Shown here: one piece after another, positions 60,119 to 64,000 of the stretch
Position numbering within the stretch: the stretch's first letter is position 1
Layout of the letters: each line of letters opens with the position of its first letter
Source of the DNA: Acanthacorydalis orientalis
Lineage: Eukaryota; Arthropoda; Insecta; Megaloptera; Corydalidae
Length of the DNA: 64,000 nt
Direction of reading: 5' to 3'
NCBI GenBank assembly: GCA_034766995.1
Contig: CM068313.1
Span: 12,955,512-13,019,511, forward strand
The notes under the pieces: generated by a model
The model's database searches: none
Told to the model about the DNA's origin: nothing
Seen by the model: only the letters and a program-made list of their open reading frames with translations
Position numbers and translations under genes: made by a program

Positions 60119-62182
60119 GAGAAAGAGAGGAAACATTTAGTATCGTTGTGCAACAAATGTCTAAATTACTGTCTCTAAGTTAATTTCCTTAGTTATGACC
60201 GACTTTGACAGGACTGTCACAGTCAGGTAATTGAAATTAATTTCAATAGTTAACTCACAGTTTTGGAGATTTCGGAGTTAATTATTGAAATTAAATTGAG
60301 TTGTCTGAAGATGGAAGTTAGGTACAAATCGACCATAATAGCCATTGTAGGTATATTTTATTTTGAGAATAATTAAAATAGAAATTGAGTTTTACTTGAA
60401 AATTCATATAAAAATTGTTATTACAAGTATTACAATCATTTACTAATAACTAATAATTTATAATTAATTAATAATTTATTTATGTGCTTCAAAGAAAAAT
60501 TAAAATTATGTACTTGTAAAAAAAAACAGAACAGTGCGATTTTTATTCATATACATACTTTTAGATTTGAATGAGTGTAAAGTTGTATTAAAAGTTTAAT
60601 TGAAAAGATAAAAAAAATACCATCGAAATTGAGTTTTTGTTAGTTTCTTTAAAAATTATACTTTCATTTTATTTTAACATATAAAAGTTAAGTATTACCA
60701 GTAGAGGTAAGGCTTTTCCCTTTCGATATTAACTGAATTGATTGGATCTAGTCGGAACCATGTTGTGAAGGTGAAACCGTTTTCATGTGGCCATTTTGCA
60801 AGAGGTGGAAGAACGATTGCCTGTTAATAAAATATTAAATTAATTGAACAGACACAGAAAACAGTAATAATTTCTAAATAAAAATTATATTAGTACAAAA
60901 AATTATGTATTAACGTAAATAAATTTGTGTAATTATGAATATAAAATGAAATCTCTTTATAACAAACTCGATTTTATCTTCTAATGTTTTTTGATACAGA
61001 AATAATTTGGTTGAAAGAGTGAATATACAATATGTAGTTAAGATCAGTACTTTTCAAGATAGTATCTTTTAGCTACAAAGTTAGAACTATAATTGTGGTA
61101 GGTTTAAATTAATATAAAATTCAAAATATTTACAGAACTATACTAGAATTTTTTATCAAGGCTAACATTTCTTTAAAAATATCGACTTGATGAAATGTCT
61201 TAAGATAAAAACTAAAATAGAGCTTCTTTTCAAATTCAGATTTTTGCTTTTTTGAAACTAGATACATTTCTGTGCTGAAAATATTATATAATATCTGACT
61301 TAAATCTTAGTACTGAAGCTTAAATTCATTTTTCTGGAAAAGAACATTTAAAATTTTCTCCTATTTCTATTTCATTACAAGGTAATATTTTTCTTTATAA
61401 TATTCAAAAATTAACAAGACAAAAACGGTATTTGGTATATAATTATTTGTGGAAAAATTGAAAAAAAAAAATAGTTACCAATGTTTGATTATAAATGAGA
61501 CTAATATTGAATTTTGTGTTAATGTATTTCGTAATAAGAATTCATTTTTCGTACTAAGAATTCATTTTGTTTCTTAACAAAAAGAAAAACATTATTTTGC
61601 AAAAAAATATTAAATTCCTGAAAAAAGATTACCTATACGTTAAATTTTATATATTTTTTAGTACATGTCAAATGAAATATTTTATTTTCATAACTCAATT
61701 TTCAGCGAGGAAAACTTGAAAGGGTTTCATAGCTACAGAACAAGAGTAGTATTATATCATTATACAAGAGACTAAAAAGCATCGTTGAAGAATTTTATTT
61801 AAAATAAAGATATTATACTGATCATATTTCACAACTCTTGTTCCAAGTTAAACACGAAGACATTTATGAAGACTTCAGGCATTTTATTTCGATGTTTTGT
61901 CACGTAGTTTCTGAGTCTACAATATAATAACGTTCCATGTTTGTGTACGACTGTTATGTGTGTGCAAATGTATTTAAGTATGTATGTATGTATGTACTGT
62001 ATGTATATCTATGTGTATGTTTTATGCGCAAGCGTCCCTCACTATTTACATTGTACATAAGAAAATGCAAACAAAACAGCACTTACCGAACCCTTTCTGC
62101 CGGGAAAACTGAAGAACACGTCCGGCCCGTTCCTCTGCGGCATTTGTCGCAACACGTTCAGCAATTTCGCTGAATGACGCGG
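16291..62182 (-). CDS. rg: Neurobeachin / rugose (AKAP550) gene, 26 internal coding exons, partial at both ends
   Basis: BEACH-family scaffold protein of neuronal membrane trafficking and synapse formation, also an A-kinase anchoring protein in the family. Joining the 26 exons listed below gives 6660 nt, 2220 codons, with no stop and matching phases at every junction. Domain order in the visible part: end of the N-terminal armadillo region (residues 1-30), ConA/LamG-like domain (about 33-204), armadillo/DUF4704 region (about 271-745), acidic unstructured linker (about 760-1370), conserved middle domain (about 1390-1660), insect-type linker (1660-1880), DUF1088 (about 1890-2130), first strands of the PH-BEACH domain (2175-2220). 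The start codon and N-terminus are upstream of 62182, beyond the window. The rest of PH, BEACH and WD40 are downstream of 16291, beyond position 1. Identification rests on near-identical stretches to insect and vertebrate neurobeachin, such as [14 protein letters not shown] and [20 protein letters not shown], the vertebrate paralogue, is less likely because insects carry a single neurobeachin/LRBA gene. Confidence 0.97.
16484..16610 (-). CDS. rg: rg exon 25 (linker to PH-BEACH)
   Basis: 42 codons plus 1 nt, phase 0 in, 1 out; acceptor ...gttccag, donor gtaaaa. Encodes [20 protein letters not shown] and then [17 protein letters not shown], a Gln-rich then acidic linker. Confidence 0.95.
16798..16945 (-). 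CDS. rg: rg exon 24 (end of DUF1088)
   Basis: 1 nt plus 49 codons, phase 2 in, 0 out; acceptor ...ctttttcag, donor gtgagt. Encodes [20 protein letters not shown] and [19 protein letters not shown], strongly conserved. Confidence 0.97.
17030..17205 (-). CDS. rg: rg exon 23 (DUF1088)
   Basis: 58 codons plus 2 nt, phase 0 in, 2 out; acceptor ...ttttacag, donor gtaagt. Encodes [20 protein letters not shown] and [17 protein letters not shown]. Confidence 0.97.
17361..17560 (+). repeat. Dispersed repeat family 3, copy
   Basis: Starts ggtgttcaaatgtaaatgag and aagtcagtta, and shares acaagtacaaaca and tctttatatctcctatg with the copy at 59460. Possibly transposon-derived; class unknown. Confidence 0.5.
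18647..19420 (-). CDS. rg: rg exon 22 (linker and DUF1088)
   Basis: 258 codons, phase 0/0; acceptor ...tctgtacag, donor gtaaga. The first 130 or so residues are an acidic linker. From [20 protein letters not shown] onward it matches the region before and in DUF1088: [40 protein letters not shown] and [22 protein letters not shown]-rich codons. The long plus-strand frames over this exon are shadows. Confidence 0.97.
20144..20272 (-). CDS. rg: rg exon 21 (linker)
   Basis: 43 codons, phase 0/0; acceptor ...ggtgtgcag, donor gtaatg. Encodes [20 protein letters not shown] and [20 protein letters not shown]. Length is a multiple of three, so it could be an optional exon. No known domain. Confidence 0.9.
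20810..20962. mobile_element. Fold-back family 1, fragment
   Basis: One arm: cttcacaaattaatt, then tttcgatagcaatgccatta, tcttcagagtgtggcagtac and agaaa. Confidence 0.65.
21041..21077. repeat. (AT)18 microsatellite
   Basis: Pure run. Confidence 0.97.
23340..23470 (-). CDS. rg: rg exon 20 (linker)
   Basis: 2 nt plus 43 codons, phase 1 in, 0 out; acceptor ...tatttag, donor gtaagt. Encodes [20 protein letters not shown] and [20 protein letters not shown]. An acidic/serine linker, recognised by exact phase fit and splice sites as well as by its place in the gene. Confidence 0.9.
24569..25396 (+). pseudogene. Tigger/jerky-like (pogo-type) transposase pseudogene
   Basis: Reads in shifted frames: [40 protein letters not shown] and [12 protein letters not shown] (HTH of CENP-B type), then [20 protein letters not shown] and [20 protein letters not shown], then [12 protein letters not shown], and a C-terminal tail ending [20 protein letters not shown] with a stop at 25396. 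A 2-nt insertion near 24600, a frameshift near 24850, a stop near 24941 and loss of most of the DDE domain make it inactive. A hairpin marks the deletion junction (25071-25120). Confidence 0.85.
25071..25120. repeat. Perfect 23-bp hairpin with 4-nt loop
   Basis: 25071-25093 is the exact reverse complement of 25098-25120, with loop ggat. The right arm is the authentic coding strand of EWLNRDK in the Tigger pseudogene; the left arm is an inverted extra copy of it. Confidence 0.97.
25427..25471. repeat. (TA)22 microsatellite inside the Tigger relic
   Basis: Lies between the transposase stop and the element's 3' end, so it arose or expanded within the element. Confidence 0.97.
25562..25590 (+). 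mobile_element. Probable 3' inverted-repeat end of the Tigger-like element
   Basis: Contains ttatccgga and gttatccgaca spaced as in the ends of Tigger/pogo-type elements, 170 bp after the transposase stop. The matching 5' end was not found upstream of 24569, so that end may be lost or diverged. Confidence 0.55.
26440..26555. mobile_element. Fold-back family 1, diverged fragment
   Basis: Contains tatcaactgctcattg, then acattttgagggtgatagca and tcatcgtagac, a weakened version of the core. Confidence 0.45.
30126..30390. mobile_element. Fold-back family 1, copy lacking the core
   Basis: Left arm: gttcactttcacaaatta, attattgatcattttgatag and ttgcttatg. Returning arm: gcgaaatacgcataagtaat, aatgaaaatgatc and tagtttgcgggagaat. 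The GATGGC core between the arms is replaced or lost. Confidence 0.6.
31076..31327 (-). CDS. Candidate in-frame cassette exon of rg (84 codons, His/Asn-rich)
   Basis: GC-rich open segment inside the 14-kb intron between exons 19 and 20. It is preceded by AG (...acgtacgcag) and followed by a good donor (CAAG|gtaaaa). It is 252 nt long, starting with 2 nt and ending with 1 nt of a codon, so it fits the phase-1 intron exactly and would add 84 codons. Predicted protein includes [38 protein letters not shown] and [19 protein letters not shown], so a basic, His/Asn/Tyr-rich disordered insert. The pyrimidine tract before the acceptor is weak. There is no ATG at its start, which argues against a separate small gene. 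I do not recognise a homologue. Alternatives are a chance open frame in a GC-rich regulatory island, or part of a plus-strand transcript, since a 151-codon plus frame overlaps. Confidence 0.5.
31933..32200. mobile_element. Fold-back family 1, copy
   Basis: Left arm: acaccacaaaccata, aattattgatcatttttgat and tgttgcc. Right arm: atcgttatcgaaatgcacat, gagcaacagtcataagtgat and a tail near gaatgagtgaaaatcc. Confidence 0.65.
33160..33269. repeat. Compound (AT)n / (GATA)n microsatellite
   Basis: About 95 bp of AT units with a few TACATA interruptions, ending in gatagatagatagat. Confidence 0.97.
36454..36531. repeat. Imperfect hairpin, arms about 30 bp
   Basis: agcacttttggaactac (left) pairs with gtagttccgaaagtgct (right), with pairing continuing outward through attagcac and gatgatgctgg with mismatches. 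Loop about 19 nt. Confidence 0.7.
36565..36800. mobile_element. Fold-back family 1, rearranged copy
   Basis: Contains atttcgatggcgattccacc and atcttgaacgcattaaagca, and about 120 bp later atcaataacaattttgatca followed by gtttgtgttttgagt. Confidence 0.5.
37270..37315. repeat. (TA)23 microsatellite near exon 19 donor
   Basis: Pure run, about 135 bp into the 14-kb intron. Confidence 0.97.
37450..37621 (-). CDS. rg: rg exon 19 (hydrophobic [16 protein letters not shown] segment)
   Basis: 57 codons plus 1 nt, phase 0 in, 1 out; acceptor ...atttccag, donor gtaatg. Encodes [20 protein letters not shown] and [20 protein letters not shown]. It ends in a serine-rich tail with a split codon whose first base is G. 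That base joins TA of exon 20 to give Val, or AG of the candidate cassette exon at 31076-31327 to give Glu. Confidence 0.97.
37725..38045 (-). pseudogene. Mariner transposase C-terminal relic
   Basis: Minus-strand frames give [20 protein letters not shown], then after a frameshift [20 protein letters not shown] and NEDVIAT, and after another shift [15 protein letters not shown] and a stop at 37789. This is the end of a mariner DDD domain. The second catalytic Asp (DNAPxH) is Asn here. The sequence beyond the stop up to about 37731 contains gggtcggataataagt, a plausible remnant of the inverted repeat. It is inserted about 105 bp upstream of exon 19, within a 657-bp intron. It is a different part from, and probably a different element to, the one at 6019. 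Confidence 0.85.
38279..38386 (-). CDS. rg: rg exon 18
   Basis: 36 codons, phase 0/0; acceptor ...tttttcag, donor gtaagt. Encodes [20 protein letters not shown] and LRAVIYRDV, equivalent to vertebrate NLSPIKDPDRLLQDVDINR. Confidence 0.97.
38432..38495. repeat. (AT)32 microsatellite near exon 18 acceptor
   Basis: Pure run about 45 bp upstream of the exon 18 acceptor. Confidence 0.98.
38838..38912. mobile_element. Fold-back family 1, core fragment
   Basis: Contains gcatttcgatggcaatgcca and tcat, ending abruptly. Confidence 0.55.
39050..39308 (-). repeat. Dispersed repeat family 3, inverted copy
   Basis: Reverse complement starts ggtgtagtataaaatgagaa and gtcagttattt, like the two plus-strand copies, then diverges. 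Confidence 0.45.
39527..39670 (-). CDS. rg: rg exon 17
   Basis: 48 codons, phase 0/0; acceptor ...tgatcag, donor gtatag. Encodes [20 protein letters not shown], with the conserved AVRNCLEC, then a proline-rich [20 protein letters not shown] segment typical of insects. GC-rich codons. Confidence 0.96.
39873..39922. repeat. Interrupted (TA)n
   Basis: Two TA blocks separated by cacactttcag; a third copy of actttcggtatat follows. Confidence 0.95.
41477..41570. mobile_element. Fold-back family 1, solo arm
   Basis: Contains gagtaatcaactattgaaca, ttgtgatttttagggacagt and gaaggattcatttgtgaaag, corresponding to the outer right arm only. Confidence 0.55.
41637..41694. repeat. Perfect 19-bp hairpin
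   Basis: tatttagtattttagttca at 41637-41655 is exactly complementary to 41676-41694. Loop 20 nt. Confidence 0.95.
43308..43487 (-). CDS. rg: rg exon 16 (conserved middle domain)
   Basis: 60 codons, phase 0/0; acceptor ...ttttacag, donor gtaagt. Encodes [20 protein letters not shown] and [19 protein letters not shown]. Its length is a multiple of three. Confidence 0.97.
43553..43700. mobile_element. Fold-back family 1, left half
   Basis: Very clear single arm: gaatttttctctcacac, aattattgatcatttttaat, gcatttcgaatgcgatggca, tcattctcatagcgttaagg and tacagaaaa. Confidence 0.7.
44731..45050 (-). CDS. rg: rg exon 15 (conserved middle domain)
   Basis: 2 nt plus 106 codons, phase 1 in, 0 out; acceptor ...tgtttag, donor gtaagt. 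Encodes [40 protein letters not shown] and [19 protein letters not shown], closely matching vertebrate neurobeachin. Confidence 0.97.
45102..45150. repeat. (AT)24 microsatellite near exon 15 acceptor
   Basis: Pure run about 50 bp upstream of the exon 15 acceptor. Confidence 0.98.
45785..47663 (-). CDS. rg: rg exon 14 (giant acidic linker exon)
   Basis: 1879 nt, 626 codons plus 1 nt, phase 0 in, 1 out; acceptor ...tttttag, donor gtaagc. Begins with conserved [20 protein letters not shown], then becomes low-complexity and rich in Asp, Glu, Asn, Ser and Val, with no recognisable globular domain. It corresponds to the long variable linker between DUF4704 and the middle domain. Two short predicted amphipathic helices near codons 173-192 and 211-232 are candidate RII-binding sites (see findings). 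The exon ends [16 protein letters not shown]. Codons are more GC-rich than the introns. Confidence 0.95.
47766..48082 (-). CDS. rg: rg exon 13 (end of DUF4704 region)
   Basis: 2 nt plus 105 codons, phase 1 in, 0 out; acceptor ...tttttag, donor gtgaga. Encodes [40 protein letters not shown] and [16 protein letters not shown], among the best conserved parts of the family. Confidence 0.97.
48156..48346 (-). CDS. rg: rg exon 12 (armadillo/DUF4704)
   Basis: 1 nt, 63 codons, 1 nt; phase 2 in, 1 out; acceptor ...attatag, donor gtaaga. Encodes [20 protein letters not shown] and [17 protein letters not shown]. Flanking introns are 87 and 73 bp. Confidence 0.97.
48434..48624 (-). CDS. rg: rg exon 11 (armadillo/DUF4704)
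   Basis: 63 codons plus 2 nt, phase 0 in, 2 out; acceptor ...tataatag, donor gtaagt. Encodes [20 protein letters not shown] and [19 protein letters not shown]. Confidence 0.97.
48640..48698. repeat. (TA)29 microsatellite filling a 99-bp intron
   Basis: Occupies 59 of the 99 bp between exons 10 and 11, ending about 15 bp before the acceptor. Confidence 0.98.
48724..48866 (-). CDS. rg: rg exon 10 (armadillo/DUF4704)
   Basis: 2 nt plus 47 codons, phase 1 in, 0 out; acceptor ...ttttttag, donor gtaaag. Encodes [20 protein letters not shown] and [15 protein letters not shown]. Its downstream intron is only 99 bp and is mostly an (AT)n run. Confidence 0.96.
49590..49812 (-). CDS. rg: rg exon 9 (armadillo/DUF4704)
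   Basis: 74 codons plus 1 nt, phase 0 in, 1 out; acceptor ...atggcag, donor gtatgt. Encodes [20 protein letters not shown] and [18 protein letters not shown], hallmark neurobeachin sequence. Very GC-rich codon choice within an AT-rich surrounding. Confidence 0.97.
49813..52863. other. 3.1-kb intron of rg
   Basis: AT-rich and nearly free of long microsatellites. Contains an RFX-type X-box palindrome at 50399-50414. No gene seen. Confidence 0.7.
50399..50414. promoter_or_regulatory. RFX X-box-like palindrome
   Basis: ggttaccatagcaacc fits the X-box form GTNRCC-N2-RGYAAC on both halves. It is intronic, between exons 8 and 9. The match is by sequence only. Confidence 0.4.
52864..53077 (-). CDS. 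rg: rg exon 8 (armadillo/DUF4704)
   Basis: 1 nt plus 71 codons, phase 2 in, 0 out; acceptor ...attccag, donor gtgagt. Contains [18 protein letters not shown] and [19 protein letters not shown]. Third codon positions are mostly G or C, unlike exons 10-13 of the same gene. Confidence 0.97.
53335..53640. mobile_element. Fold-back family 1, near-complete copy
   Basis: Left arm: cagtttcat..., cactctcc, tattcaataatt and cattaattccatcatt, ending ggcacagaaaa. Right arm is its inverted counterpart: taccttg, tttgaggatgatggcatcgt, aatcaaaatgatcaataat, attgaag and a tail with ggtctgttgggg. The whole unit folds on itself. No coding capacity. Confidence 0.75.
53875..53970. mobile_element. Fold-back family 1, right-half fragment
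   Basis: Contains gttatcactttgaagaatag, tcgctatcgaaatgcgcata and agcaacaatcaaaaatgatt, 240 bp from the near-complete copy. Confidence 0.6.
54149..54294 (-). CDS. rg: rg exon 7 (armadillo/DUF4704 region begins)
   Basis: 48 codons plus 2 nt, phase 0 in, 2 out; acceptor ...ttacag, donor gtaagt. Encodes [20 protein letters not shown] and [10 protein letters not shown], then a less conserved [18 protein letters not shown] loop. Confidence 0.96.
54607..54747 (-). CDS. rg: rg exon 6
   Basis: 47 codons, phase 0/0; acceptor ...aacacag, donor gtaagt. Encodes [20 protein letters not shown] and ends [11 protein letters not shown], as in other neurobeachins. Confidence 0.96.
54748..57481. other. 2.7-kb intron of rg
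   Basis: Contains a diverged copy of fold-back family 1 (about 55135-55420) and one copy of fold-back family 2 (56243-56470). No gene seen. Confidence 0.65.
56243..56470. mobile_element. Fold-back family 2, copy a
   Basis: Starts gatcttggtgatacgttgtc. Arms tgattgtctgttttctac, gtgtgtcatcttcagg and the returning ttgaagataacacgtgagcc, tagaaaataaaatcagatga form an imperfect inverted repeat of about 60 bp around a short loop. Confidence 0.6.
57482..57538 (-). CDS. rg: rg exon 5 (19-codon exon)
   Basis: 57 nt, phase 0/0, the shortest exon found: [19 protein letters not shown]. Acceptor ...aaacacag, donor gtgagt. Its length is a multiple of three, so skipping would keep the frame. It is flanked by introns of 740 and 2734 bp. 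Confidence 0.95.
57683..57925. mobile_element. Fold-back family 2, copy b
   Basis: Starts gagatctttttgatacgttg, like copy a, and has ctgaagataacacaaactac, tagaatctcagattatcc as returning arm against aatctaagattccatttttc. It lies in the 740-bp intron between exons 4 and 5. Confidence 0.6.
58279..58425 (-). CDS. rg: rg exon 4 (end of LamG-like domain)
   Basis: 49 codons, phase 0/0; acceptor ...atttcag, donor gtatgt. Encodes [20 protein letters not shown] and [20 protein letters not shown], the closing part of the jelly-roll domain. Confidence 0.96.
58511..58757 (-). CDS. rg: rg exon 3 (LamG-like domain)
   Basis: 1 nt plus 82 codons, phase 2 in, 0 out; acceptor ...tttag, donor gtgagt. Contains [19 protein letters not shown] and [20 protein letters not shown], strongly conserved across neurobeachins. 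Separated from exon 4 by an 85-bp intron. Confidence 0.97.
59460..59720 (+). repeat. Dispersed repeat family 3, copy
   Basis: Starts gggtgtttaaatttaaatga and shares acaagtataaaca, taatctaatgttcttcatat and ctctcat with the copy at 17361. Confidence 0.5.
60023..60115. repeat. Compound (TC)n(TA)n(CA)n(TA)n microsatellite
   Basis: Blocks of TC, TA, CA and again TA in succession, followed by a purine-rich gagaaagagagg. Confidence 0.97.
60699..60820 (-). CDS. rg: rg exon 2 (start of ConA/LamG-like domain)
   Basis: 40 codons plus 2 nt, phase 0 in, 2 out; acceptor ...ttaacag, donor gtaata. Encodes [20 protein letters not shown], the first strands of the LamG-like fold, ending PYLY plus a split Cys codon. 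Confidence 0.96.
61978..62024. repeat. (GTAT)n-rich tract near exon 1
   Basis: Five GTAT units and further degenerate units, just beyond the exon 1 donor. Confidence 0.85.
62087..62182 (-). CDS. rg: rg exon 1 of window (end of N-terminal armadillo region)
   Basis: 32 codons, phase 0 in and 0 out, acceptor ...attccag, donor gtaagt. Encodes [20 protein letters not shown] and then [10 protein letters not shown], matching the vertebrate segment just before the LamG-like domain. An upstream exon must supply the preceding residue (W in vertebrates). It was not found in 62183-64000. Confidence 0.95.
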
Positions 62183-62409
62183 CTGGAATGCGAAGAAAAA
62201 AAACGTTAATCTGTCGCCGCCGCAAGAGACACCATTCGCTGTCACGGTAGAAGAAAAAAAAAAGAAAAAAATAGAAGGAAGAAGACGTGTGCGGAAAACG
62301 TGACGATTATTGGTGACATCTCTGCTACTATAACAAGTCTGTACGCCTTCAGATCGCTTTCAAAGGTTCTGAACTCGGGGATAAAACAAAGAATGTGTTT
62401 GATGTACTT

Positions 62410-62411
<2 letters not shown>

Positions 62412-62473
<62 letters not shown>

Positions 62474-62478
62474 TAAAT
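62412..62478. repeat. (AT)25 with (AAAT)n tail
   Basis: Pure AT run to 62462, then four AAAT units. Confidence 0.97.
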
Positions 62479-62910
62479 GTATACAAATAAAATAGTATCA
62501 ATTTCATATTTGTAAATCACTGTTTGCTTCATTTGTGACGTAATAAGTATTTTTTCCATCTCGCAGAGTTTAAAATAAAGCTAGTACAAAAATATAAAAG
62601 TTCTTTTACATTTAATTTTAATCTCACATGAAAAAAGAATTGAATAAACTATACAACATAAATATGTTTTATAGACTACTCTCCTAGTTTATGCGATTAT
62701 TAAAATTATATCATTGTTTTTGTAGGACTTTTTGTTTTATTTTATTTATTTTCAAATTAGTCTAAAAAAATTTAAAATAAATTTTAAATGAATCGATAAT
62801 TTCCGAAATATTGCTTTTTCATTAAATTTTTTCTAGTAATTATATTATTTATCATTCCAAATTGTTTAGATGTCTATAACAAGTGTAATTATTTTTTATT
62901 CAAACACTTG

Positions 62911-63680
62911 TTTAGATTAAGTTTTTTAAATTATATCCTAATACATATTATACCATATTATCGGTTTCTACATTTACTGGTAGACGATAAATTCGTGTTT
63001 TATTTTTTTTAGAAATTTATCTGTAAAATAATTATAAAGATATGATTAAAATATTGACAGTTGAGCTTTTACGTGTCTTTGGTTTAGTATGCAGTGTTAA
63101 TAAAAGAAATAAATAATACATTTGAAAAGAATGGATTAAAACGAATGGCTACTAATCAGTATTTTAATTAGAAAAATGAATTTACATCACAGACTTGAAT
63201 TTCTCAGAATATTTAATACACTAGGACTTATTTGAATGGAAAGTTAAATAGAGATAAATATACAGAAAAATCATCAATCAAGTTAAAATTGAATTTAGAT
63301 TAAGTTTTTTGAATTATATCCTAATTCATATTTTGCCATATTATCGATTCCTTCATTTACTGGTAGACGACAAATGCGTGTTTTATTTAAGAAATTTATT
63401 TGAAAAATATTTCTAAGATATGATTAAAATATTGTCAGTTGAGCTTTTACATATCTCTGGTTTTGTTATGTAAAGTGTTAATAAAAGAAATAAATAAGAC
63501 ATATGAAAAGAAAGGATTCAAATGAATGGCTACTAATCAATTTTTTATTACAGAAATGAATTAAAATCACAGTTTTCAATTTTTCAGAATATTCAACACA
63601 TTGGGGGTTATTTGAATTGAAAGTTAAATAGAGATAAATATAAAGAAACAGGTATCAATCCCAGATAATTTAAAACTGAA
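62911..63680. repeat. Tandem duplication, two units of about 383 bp
   Basis: Unit 1 (62911-63293) and unit 2 (63294-about 63680) both begin tttagattaagttttttgaa or tttagattaagttttttaaa. They share tactggtagacga, tgagcttttac, gtgttaataaaagaaataaa, aatggctactaatca and gttaaatagagataaatata in the same order. Similarity is high with small gaps. Confidence 0.88.
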
Positions 63681-63719
63681 TTTAGAAATAAGACCAATAG
63701 ATTATATTTTTCGATACTG

Positions 63720-64000
63720 GAGTTAAATTAATTTTCATAACTGAATTTTTCATTCCTCTGTAAACTACAAAAAATAATTCTAATTAAAGATTCATAAATT
63801 GATTACTGATTATTGATTACTCGATGGCGATACAAGTATTCTCAAAGTGTTAAGATACAGAAAGATTAGATTATTTTATTGTGTCTATATATCTCAGTGC
63901 TTTGGGGATGATGTCACTTTTAAAAATAAGTTTAATCAGAAAAAACTGTAGTCTGTGGAGCGAGTGAAAAATTCAATTGTGAAAGTGAATTTAATTAAAG
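63720..64000. mobile_element. Fold-back family 1, copy at right window edge
   Basis: Both arms are visible: ttaatttt..actgaattttt, ctcgatggcgatac and tctcaaagtgttaagatacag, then tcagtgctttggggatgatg, agtctgtggagcgagtgaaa and tgtgaaagtgaatttaatta. Ends resemble ttaa(t) targets. Confidence 0.72.

Larger units (their letters stand above)
62183..64000. other. Intron of rg upstream of exon 1 (partial)
   Basis: Contains an (AT)n run with an AAAT tail (62412-62478), a 383-bp tandem duplication (62911-63680) and a complete fold-back copy at the window edge (63720-64000). The preceding rg exon is not found. Confidence 0.7.

Noticed and set aside
1..64000. CRISPR arrays, bacterial operons, rRNA genes
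   Set aside because: None seen. Spliced exons and microsatellites show eukaryotic nuclear DNA.

Overview
The window is AT-rich eukaryotic DNA, full of long (AT)n runs, and is almost entirely the inside of one large gene on the minus strand: neurobeachin, the orthologue of Drosophila rugose (AKAP550). I resolved 26 coding exons between 62182 (5' side) and 16291 (3' side). All introns are GT-AG, every splice phase agrees, and the joined frame is open for 2220 codons. Both ends of the gene lie outside the window. The first visible exon starts just before the ConA/LamG-like domain, so the N-terminal armadillo part lies beyond 64000. The last visible exon stops inside the PH-BEACH domain, so the rest of PH, the BEACH domain and the WD40 repeats lie beyond position 1. 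The protein is closest to insect neurobeachins in wording. With the AT-rich introns and mariner, hAT and Tigger relics this points to an insect, possibly a hymenopteran, but the order cannot be fixed from this window.

Layout on the minus strand: intron 62183-64000; LamG-like and following exons 62182-57482; armadillo/DUF4704 exons 54747-47766; one giant acidic linker exon (45785-47663) with candidate PKA-RII-binding helices; conserved middle domain exons 45050-37450; a 14-kb intron (23471-37449); linker exons 20-21; DUF1088 exons 22-24; start of the PH domain (exons 25-26); then more than 16 kb of intron with no recognisable exon. Introns range from 56 bp to at least 16 kb.

The introns hold most of the unexplained structure. 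A fold-back MITE-like family with about 15 copies recurs throughout; its core reads like GATGGCGATGCCATCATC followed by AGAGTGCTAAGGTACAG. There are also a second fold-back family, a third dispersed family, a 625-bp hAT-type element with a perfect 8-bp target duplication, an internally deleted 575-bp mariner with both inverted repeats, a separate mariner C-terminal relic, a dead Tigger/jerky-like transposase with a 23-bp perfect snap-back hairpin at its deletion junction, and a 383-bp tandem duplication.

The most interesting single signal is a GC-rich 252-nt segment at 31076-31327 inside the 14-kb intron. It is open in frame, lies between an AG and a good GT donor, and has phase 1/1. That is exactly the phase of the intron it sits in, so it behaves like an undescribed 84-codon His/Asn-rich cassette exon of neurobeachin.
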